Origin: Aromatoleum petrolei
Lineage (GTDB): Bacteria; Pseudomonadota; Gammaproteobacteria; Burkholderiales; Rhodocyclaceae
Length of the DNA: 64,000 bases
Direction of reading: 5' to 3'
NCBI RefSeq assembly: GCF_017894385.1
Contig: NZ_CP059560.1
Span: forward strand, 4,348,501 to 4,412,500
A model generated the notes under the pieces. That model saw only the letters and a program-made list of their open reading frames with translations. It did no database searches and was not told the origin of the DNA. Of the stretch, positions 58,216 to 64,000 are shown one piece after another (the first letter of the stretch is position 1; every line of letters begins with the position of its first letter). The translations under genes were made by a program, and so were the position numbers.

Positions 58216-58710
58216 CGGGCGACGCAAAGAGCGTTTCGAGCCGCCGCCGCAACAGGACCACGTGAACGAGCCGGTGCGCCAGTCGGTCCATGCGGTTCCC
58301 GCCATTTTTGATCGCGCAGCGCGTCACCGGCCAGGAGGCTGCGATCCTTGGCCATGCAATGATGCTCGTGTCAGCAGTGGATGGGATGATCGTGCGACAG
58401 CGACGCGGCGAGGTCTTCCGCGCCGAACGCGGTGAGCGTGGTCTTGCGTTCCTGCGGCGCGAGGATGCGGTCCTGGATGCTGTCCGCGCAGATCAGCCCG
58501 AACATGAAGACCGGCACGTGCCGAAAATGCTCATGGAGCAGGATAAGCCCGGAAGGCCGAGTCCCACCCTGCGGCAGAGTCCTTTAATTTGTTTCCGCTA
58601 TGGAAACAATCTTGTGCCTTCTGCACGGCTTATCGAACTCCGCCCCGACTCCTATCATGGAGTCTCCATCGGCGGGAGGCGCCGTTTTGTCCAATTGAGA
58701 CGAGGAAGCC
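58216..58710. other. Intergenic region with a strong dyad (58589-58609) and one short open frame
   Basis: TTGTTTCC (58589-58596) and GGAAACAA (58602-58609) are perfect arms 5 nt apart, a good operator-like site about 100 nt before rnk. On the minus strand a 44-codon frame 58505-58371 reads MFGLICADSIQDRIL...SLSHDHPIHC; it has protein-like composition but no known family or ribosome binding site and is not annotated as a gene. Confidence 0.35.
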
Positions 58711-59103
58711 ATGCAAGAGGGTAACATCATCGTGAGTGAGGTCGACTTTGTGCGGCTGATGGCGATCCAACCGCATCCCTCTCTGCGTGCAGAACTGGAG
58801 CGGGCAATTGTGATTCCCGTGGAATCAATCCGGACGGATGTCGTCACAATGAATGCGCACGTTCATTACCGAGACGAGAAAACGGGTCTCGATCGCGAAG
58901 TGACAATCGTGTTCCCCGAAGAGGCAGACATTCAGCAGGGGAAGGTCTCCATCCTGGCCCCGGTCGGTGCCGCGCTGATCGGTCTCTCCGCAGGTCAGGC
59001 GATCGACTGGGAATTTCCGGATGGAACGGAGCGCCGCTTGACCGTCATCGCAGTTGAACAGGCGGACAGCACGAGTCGGGCAGGCGCGAATCACCCGCAT
59101 TGA
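58711..59103 (+). CDS. rnk: Rnk-like nucleoside diphosphate kinase regulator (GreA/GreB C-domain)
   Basis: 130 aa with GAGG before ATG 58711. The first 45 residues form a helical arm (SEVDFVRLMAIQP...LRAELERAIVIPV). The rest matches the FKBP-like C-domain of GreA/Rnk: VYRDEKTG-type region HVHYRDEKTGLDREVTIVFPEEADIQQGKVSILAPVGAALIGL and IDWEFPDGTERRLTVI. Rnk proteins bind RNA polymerase without cleaving RNA. Family certain; effect on Ndk inferred from E. coli and Pseudomonas work. Confidence 0.88.
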   Translation: MQEGNIIVSEVDFVRLMAIQPHPSLRAELERAIVIPVESIRTDVVTMNAHVHYRDEKTGLDREVTIVFPEEADIQQGKVSILAPVGAALIGLSAGQAIDWEFPDGTERRLTVIAVEQADSTSRAGANHPH

Positions 59104-59339
59104 ACGACGCGGCGGGCCCCCAGCCCTGTCGTGCGCCGGCCCGGAGGGCAGGCTAGGCGCACCGTCCGGGACGCAGCGCTAGGTCGCGACGCACAGGAAA
59201 AAATCGCGATACCCGCGGCGGTCCCGTCACGAGTCCCCCGGTCGATGATTTGCCTGGTGAGCGCGTGGCCCCGCCGGCCGGCCCGGCGCGCTCCCTGTTC
59301 CTGACTATTCCCGGATGTCGGGCACGGTTGCTCACGCCG

Positions 59340-59519
59340 AGCCGGGTACATCGCCCCCGCGTCGGACAGGAAGTGTTCGGTCACGCTGCCGACAGAAAAT
59401 GTGTCGAGCATGCCGTCCCTGTGCTTGTCCATGACGATCAGTTCGCAATTCATTCCCTGTTTTTGTTCGATGATGTGAACTGATGGGGTGCCGAACCGCG
59501 GCCCTTGCCTACGATTAAC
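59340..59519 (-). pseudogene. Universal stress protein C-terminal fragment
   Basis: Minus-strand text FGTPSVHIIEQKQGMNCELI then VMDKHRDGMLDTFSVGSVTEHFLSDA matches the C-terminal half of UspA proteins (nucleotide-binding G-x2-G-x9-GS-T motif, here degenerate). An in-frame stop lies at 59547 and there is no N-terminal half. It overlaps the region just before the P-type ATPase start. Confidence 0.65.
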
Positions 59520-59535
59520 TGGAATCTGCCCATCG

Positions 59536-62262
59536 ATGAGCGAGCGTCACCTTGATCCTGTCCTGTCCGCTGGATGGCATGCGCTGTCCGGGGACGAGGT
59601 TGGACAGATATTGCAGACCGGGCCGGATGGCCTGAGCGATGACGAAGCACTGCGGCGACTCGGGCAGTACGGTTCGAACCGGCTCGCTCCGCCGGCCAGG
59701 CGCGGTCCGCTCGCGCGGCTGCTGATGCAGTTCCACAACATCCTGCTGTACGTGATGCTTGGCGCGGCCATCATCACGGCGGCGCTCGGGCACTGGATCG
59801 ATACCGGCGTCCTGCTCGTTGCGGTGCTGATCAACGTGATCATCGGCTTTATCCAGGAGGGCAAGGCAGAGACTGCGCTCGACGCCATCCGCGCGATGTT
59901 GTCGCCGCATGCGACGGTGATCCGCGCGGGGCATCGGCGCGAGATCGATGCCGCCGGTCTGGTGCCGGGCGATCTCGTGTTCCTGAGCTCCGGTGACCGT
60001 GTTCCGGCGGATCTGCGTCTGGTTTCAGTCCGGGAGTTGCGCATCGAGGAGGCGGCGCTGACGGGCGAATCCCTGCCGATCGAGAAGGGAACGGAGCCCG
60101 TAGGCGTCGATGCCGCGCTGGGCGACCGCTACGGCATGGCCTACTCGGGCACCTTTGTTGTGTACGGTCAGGCGATGGGCATCGTGGTGGCGACGGGCAG
60201 CAAAACGGAACTGGGCAGGATCAATCAGATGCTCGCGGACATCCGGAGGATGTCCACGCCCCTGCTGCGCCAGATCGACGAGTTTGGGCGTGTGCTGGCG
60301 TTGACGATCATCGGCCTGTCAGCGGCGACTTTCGTGCTCGGCACCCTGTGGCGCGATCACGCGCCCGCAGAAATGTTCATGATGGTCGTCGCACTCGCTG
60401 CCTCGGCCATTCCAGAGGGCTTGCCGGCGATCATGACCGTGACCCTAGCGCTCGGAGTGCAACGCATGGCCCGTCGCAAGGCCATCGTTCGCCACTTGCC
60501 GGCAGTGGAAACGCTTGGCTCGGTAACGGTCATCTGCTCCGACAAGACGGGTACCCTGACGTGCAACGAAATGACGGTGCAACGCTTCGTCTGTGCCGGC
60601 CACGTGTTCGATGTGGGGGGCGTCGGCTACGCTCCCGCGGGGGACTTCAGCATCGACGATCGTATCGTCGAGGTCGAGCACTATCCCGCGCTTTCCCTTG
60701 CGATCCGCGCCGGCGTGCTATGCAGCGATGCGCGATTGCGCGAAGAGGATGGTCTGTGGCGGGTCGAAGGCGATCCGACCGAAGGCGCACTGCTTGTGGC
60801 AGGACGCAAGGCTGGATTTTCACAGCACGCCGGGGACACGGCATGGCCGCGGACGGACGCCATCCCGTTCGAGTCCCAGCATCGTTTCATGGCGACATCC
60901 CATCTTGACCCGGACGGCGACCCGTGGATCTTCGTGAAAGGCGCACCCGAGCGGATCCTCGACATGTGCGAATTCCAGCTGAACCACGATGGCGAGCGGC
61001 CGCTGGATATCGATTACTGGCGCCGGATGGCAACCGACACGGCGGCACAGGGATTGCGGCTCCTCGCGTTGGCGTGCAAGCGCAGCGCTCCAGTCGCGGG
61101 TCCGCTGAGTTTCGCCGACGCGGAGCACGGGTACGTGTTTCTCGCGCTGGTCGGCATCATCGATCCGGCTCGCGAGGAAGCCATCGACGCGGTGGGCGAG
61201 TGCCACCGCGCCGGCATCCGCGTGAAGATGATCACGGGTGACCACGGCGAGACGGCCCGCGCAATCGGTGCGCAACTGGCCATCGGCGTCGGCAAACCAT
61301 TCATCACCGGGGCCGAGGTGGCCGTGATGGATGACGCCGCGTTGCGGCGGGTGGCGATGGAGTTGGATGTATTCGCGCGGGCCAGCCCCGAGCACAAGCT
61401 GCGTCTGGTGAAAGCGCTGCAGGACGACGGCCAGGTGGTCGCGATGACCGGCGACGGGGTGAATGACGCCCCCGCATTGAAGCGGGCCGATGTCGGCGTG
61501 GCGATGGGCCTCAAAGGTACCGAGGCGGCCAAGGAAGCCGCCGACATGGTGATTGCCGACGACAACTTCGCGACGATCGCGACCGCCGTTCGGGAAGGCC
61601 GCGCCGTTTATGACAACCTGAAGAAATTCATCCTGTTCATGTTGCCCACCAATGGCGGTGAGGCGCTCGTCGTTATCGCGGCCATTCTGTTCGAACTGGC
61701 CCTGCCGCTGACGCCCGCGCAGGTGCTGTGGATCAACATGGTCACGTCTTCGACGCTGGGCCTGGCGCTCGCCTTCGAACCGGCTGAGGGCGACGTCATG
61801 AATCGCCATCCGCGGCCGCCGGGCGAAGCCTTGCTGTCGGGGTTCTTCATCTGGCGGGTGCTGATGGTCTCCGTGCTGATGATGACCGGTGCGCTCGGAC
61901 TCTTCCTATGGGAATTGGACATGGGCACGAGCGTGGAGACGGCGCGCACGATGGCCGTCGATGCCGTCGTGATGGCTGAAATGTTCTACCTGCTCAACAG
62001 CCGCTTCATCTTTGCGCCTGTCACGAACTGGAAGGGGCTGACCAGTAATCGTCATGTCCTCCTCGCGATCACCGCCTGCATTCCGCTGCAGATTGCCTAC
62101 ACGCACGCGGACTTCATGCACGGCATTTTCAATTCGACTGCGCTCACGCCGATGGAATGGAGCAAGGTGGTGGCAGCCGGCCTGCTCGTGTTTGTCGTGG
62201 CGGAGCTCGAGAAATTCTTCATTCGCCGCAGCGGCCTTGCTGCACGCCTGAGCCATGCATGA
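59536..62262 (+). CDS. P-type cation ATPase, P2-type (Ca2+/Mg2+-like)
   Basis: 908 aa, inner membrane. The phosphorylation site is Asp in [10 protein letters not shown], the A-domain TGES is present ([15 protein letters not shown]), and the N-domain KGAPERIL and hinge [20 protein letters not shown] are intact. The M4 motif IPEGLPA matches the SERCA/PMCA group of bacterial Ca2+ pumps. ATG 59536 (MSERHLDPV) follows GGAA. It overlaps the start region of a universal stress protein gene, indicating one operon. Confidence 0.92.
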   Translation: MSERHLDPVLSAGWHALSGDEVGQILQTGPDGLSDDEALRRLGQYGSNRLAPPARRGPLARLLMQFHNILLYVMLGAAIITAALGHWIDTGVLLVAVLINVIIGFIQEGKAETALDAIRAMLSPHATVIRAGHRREIDAAGLVPGDLVFLSSGDRVPADLRLVSVRELRIEEAALTGESLPIEKGTEPVGVDAALGDRYGMAYSGTFVVYGQAMGIVVATGSKTELGRINQMLADIRRMSTPLLRQIDEFGRVLALTIIGLSAATFVLGTLWRDHAPAEMFMMVVALAASAIPEGLPAIMTVTLALGVQRMARRKAIVRHLPAVETLGSVTVICSDKTGTLTCNEMTVQRFVCAGHVFDVGGVGYAPAGDFSIDDRIVEVEHYPALSLAIRAGVLCSDARLREEDGLWRVEGDPTEGALLVAGRKAGFSQHAGDTAWPRTDAIPFESQHRFMATSHLDPDGDPWIFVKGAPERILDMCEFQLNHDGERPLDIDYWRRMATDTAAQGLRLLALACKRSAPVAGPLSFADAEHGYVFLALVGIIDPAREEAIDAVGECHRAGIRVKMITGDHGETARAIGAQLAIGVGKPFITGAEVAVMDDAALRRVAMELDVFARASPEHKLRLVKALQDDGQVVAMTGDGVNDAPALKRADVGVAMGLKGTEAAKEAADMVIADDNFATIATAVREGRAVYDNLKKFILFMLPTNGGEALVVIAAILFELALPLTPAQVLWINMVTSSTLGLALAFEPAEGDVMNRHPRPPGEALLSGFFIWRVLMVSVLMMTGALGLFLWELDMGTSVETARTMAVDAVVMAEMFYLLNSRFIFAPVTNWKGLTSNRHVLLAITACIPLQIAYTHADFMHGIFNSTALTPMEWSKVVAAGLLVFVVAELEKFFIRRSGLAARLSHA

Positions 62263-62290
62263 ATGGGCATCCGCCCGAGGAGAAGTGACC

Positions 62291-63184
62291 GTGACGGACA
62301 TCAGCAAGATTCATCCCCCCGATTCCCCTCCCGGTCGCCTGCTCCTGGCGACCGATCTCGGTGTGCGCTGTGACCGCGCACTGGACCGCTCGGCGCAACT
62401 CGCCCGCGAGTGGCATGCGGAGATCGTCGCCCTGAACGTCGTCGATCCGTCGGTTTACCCGGACCGGACGCTTGCCTGGATCGGTGGAGCGACGGACGAC
62501 GAGTTGATGAATGTGGCGCATCGGCAGCTTGCCCGCGACCTTTCGGGCACGGGGATGCCGGCGAGGGTTCGGATCGTGCGGGGACGGGACCCCGAGACGG
62601 CAATCCGCGAAACGGCCTGCGCCGTCGAGGCAGACCTGGTGGTCACCGGAATCGCACGTCAGGAAACCCTGGGACAGCTCCTGTTGGGCTCGACCAACGA
62701 GCGCCTGGCCCGCTGCCTGCGACAACCCTTGCTGGTCGTGCACGCTCGGACGCACGGGCCCTACAGACGGATTGTGGTGGCCACCGATTTTTCCGCCGCA
62801 TCCCGCCAGGCCTTGCTCACGGCGATTGCGTTCTTCCCAGGCCGCGACGTGACGCTTTATCATGCTTACACCCCACCGATGTCCGGTTTCAGCACCAATC
62901 CGGCGAGCGTGGGAGCTGCCTTGCGGACGGCGTATGCACAATGCGCGGCCTTCATCGAAGGGACGCCGCTTCCGACAGGCATCGACCTCCATGCCGTGGT
63001 CGAATGCGGTACCTTGGTGTCGACACTCGGATGTTACGTGCGCAAGAACCGGGTCGATCTCGTCGTGATCGGCCGCAACCGGCGCGACGGAATCATGAAC
63101 TTCATCCTTGGCAATACCGCGGAACGGCTGCTGGAGGGGCTCTCGTGTGACATGCTGATCGCACAAACGGCGCGCGCTCCCTGA
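62291..63184 (+). CDS. Tandem universal stress protein (UspA x2)
   Basis: 297 aa from GTG 62291 (GGAG 8 nt upstream); ATG 62255 or GTG 62285 would add a few residues. Two Usp units: RLLLATDLGVRCDRALDRS...LVVTGIARQETLGQLLLGSTNERLARC, and RRIVVATDFSAASRQALLTA...LVVIGRNRRDGIMNFILGNTAERLLEG. The GS/GN-T motif for ATP binding is present in each, with Asn replacing Ser in the second. It sits between the P-ATPase and the antiporter genes, so it may be linked to ion stress. Confidence 0.9.
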   Translation: MTDISKIHPPDSPPGRLLLATDLGVRCDRALDRSAQLAREWHAEIVALNVVDPSVYPDRTLAWIGGATDDELMNVAHRQLARDLSGTGMPARVRIVRGRDPETAIRETACAVEADLVVTGIARQETLGQLLLGSTNERLARCLRQPLLVVHARTHGPYRRIVVATDFSAASRQALLTAIAFFPGRDVTLYHAYTPPMSGFSTNPASVGAALRTAYAQCAAFIEGTPLPTGIDLHAVVECGTLVSTLGCYVRKNRVDLVVIGRNRRDGIMNFILGNTAERLLEGLSCDMLIAQTARAP

Positions 63185-63211
63185 ACCTTTTTTGCCCGAC
63201 AGCCATACTTG

Positions 63212-64000
63212 ATGCTGCTTGCTTCACTGATCCTCGTTCCGTTCGCCGGCAGTCTGTTGGCGGCACTCATGCCCGAAAACGCCCGCAACCGCGAGGCGTG
63301 GTTGGCGTTCGTCATCACGGCCTGCGGGCTGCTCGTCGCCGGTCTCCTTTACCCTGCCGTTTCTTCCGGCGAGGTGTTGCGCGAGGAGTTCGCCTGGCTA
63401 CCCTCGCATGGTCTCGAACTCGTGCTGCGCGTGGACGGCCTGGCATGGGTCTTCACCATGCTGGTCCTCGTCATCGGTCTGATGGTGGTGCTGTACGCAC
63501 GTTATTACATGTCGCCGAAGGACCCGGTGCCGCGTTTCTTCTCCTTCCTGCTCGCCTTCATGGGGTCGATGCTGGGCGTGGTCCTGTCCGGCAACCTGGT
63601 ACAACTGGTGGTGTTCTGGGAACTCACCAGCCTGACTTCCTTCCTGCTGATCGGATACTGGCATCACCGTGCCGACGCCAGACGCGGTGCGCGAATGGCA
63701 TTCACGGTGACGGCCACGGGGGGGCTGTGCCTGCTTGCCGGCGTGCTCGTGTTGGGCCACATCGTCGGCAGCTACGATCTCGATGAAGTGCTGAATTCGG
63801 GGGAGCGCATCCGGGGGCACGAGTTGTACCGGGTGGCGCTGGTGCTGGTCGCGCTGGGGGCGCTGACCAAGAGCGCCCAGTTCCCGTTCCATTTCTGGCT
63901 GCCGCATGCGATGGCCGCCCCGACGCCCGTATCCTCGTATCTCCATTCCGCGACCATGGTGAAGGCCGGCGTCTTCCTGCTCGTGCGGTTGTGGCCGGCG
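63212..64000 (+). CDS. MrpA/MnhA-type Na+/H+ antiporter subunit A, 3' partial
   Basis: Reads to the window end with no stop, 263 codons. ATG 63212 begins MLLASLILVPFAGSLLAALM, followed by membrane helices typical of the NuoL/MrpA family: DGLAWVFTMLVLVIGLMVVLYARYY, LVVFWELTSLTSFLLIGYW (conserved Glu in the WE motif) and the Lys helix ALTKSAQFPFHFWLPHAMAAPTPVS. This is the N-terminal part of a large subunit that combines MrpA and MrpB functions. No ribosome binding site is evident upstream. Complex I subunit NuoL is the alternative, less likely beside Usp and a P-ATPase. Confidence 0.82.
   Translation, partial: MLLASLILVPFAGSLLAALMPENARNREAWLAFVITACGLLVAGLLYPAVSSGEVLREEFAWLPSHGLELVLRVDGLAWVFTMLVLVIGLMVVLYARYYMSPKDPVPRFFSFLLAFMGSMLGVVLSGNLVQLVVFWELTSLTSFLLIGYWHHRADARRGARMAFTVTATGGLCLLAGVLVLGHIVGSYDLDEVLNSGERIRGHELYRVALVLVALGALTKSAQFPFHFWLPHAMAAPTPVSSYLHSATMVKAGVFLLVRLWPA

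Noticed and set aside
58290..58724. 144-codon plus-strand frame before rnk
   Set aside because: Composition and N-terminus are not protein-like, and it runs into the rnk start; treated as non-coding.
63212..64000. NuoL subunit of complex I
   Set aside because: No other nuo genes; the N-terminus and the ion-stress neighbours fit an Mrp-type antiporter better, though the window end prevents proof.

Overview
The window is GC-rich, tightly packed bacterial DNA. Gene content points to a betaproteobacterium of the Azoarcus/Aromatoleum/Thauera kind (Rhodocyclales). That is an inference from the quinoprotein alcohol dehydrogenase with its SoxYZ-like and metallohydrolase partners, the many c-di-GMP sensors, and the pseudomonad-style arginine uptake and succinylation cluster. 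No rRNA, tRNA, CRISPR array or intact insertion sequence was found.

Layout. 1-5.2 kb (+): an operon of an AMP-forming acyl-CoA synthetase (5' end outside the window), 2-oxoacid dehydrogenase E1alpha, E1beta and E2, and a free acyl carrier protein. 5.2-7.9 kb (-): an MscS channel, two Hsp20 chaperones behind a sigma32-like promoter, and an exported beta-carbonic-anhydrase-like protein. 8.0-15.8 kb (-): a GH46 chitosanase-like protein with a peptidoglycan-binding tail, a caspase-fold peptidase, and a 1,932-residue protein joining two alpha/beta hydrolase domains to a CHAT protease. This is the best candidate for an undescribed system. 15.9-23.3 kb (-): a GGDEF-EAL-CZB protein, a DUF302 protein, a TonB-dependent receptor and a small winged-helix-like protein. 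23.8-26.4 kb: an OsmC-YcaO fusion gene of visibly lower GC, then a frameshifted NDH-2 remnant. 26.4-32.6 kb (+): an exported aldo/keto reductase, an exported F420-reductase-like protein, a nucleotide-exchange-type transporter and a diguanylate cyclase.

32.6-37.5 kb holds single housekeeping and stress genes: an HNH nuclease, glutathione peroxidase, glutathione S-transferase, a methyltransferase, a lipoprotein and two small proteins. 37.5-41.6 kb (-): a four-gene operon with ATGA overlaps coding a C39-type peptidase, an RLAN/RimK ATP-grasp ligase, a GCS2 carboxylate-amine ligase and an N-formylglutamate amidohydrolase, likely a small-peptide amidoligase pathway. 41.8-48.7 kb: a quinoprotein alcohol oxidation locus. 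Its dehydrogenase carries the extra Asp typical of lanthanide enzymes. It is divergent from a SoxYZ-like carrier, a metallohydrolase and a two-component system. Two near-perfect sigma54 promoters face away from each other with activator-like dyads between them, which suggests one enhancer-binding protein drives both arms.

48.8-51.4 kb: a PAS-GGDEF-EAL protein. 51.9-58.2 kb (+): arginine/ornithine ABC transporter (binding protein, two permeases, ATPase), an AraC-type ArgR and both arginine N-succinyltransferase subunits. 58.7-64 kb (+): Rnk, a decayed universal stress protein fragment (-), a Ca2+-type P-ATPase, a tandem universal stress protein, and the start of an MrpA-type antiporter subunit cut by the window end. 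Start sites were chosen by ribosome binding site, gene overlap and family length. Functions rest on motifs read by eye, with no database search.
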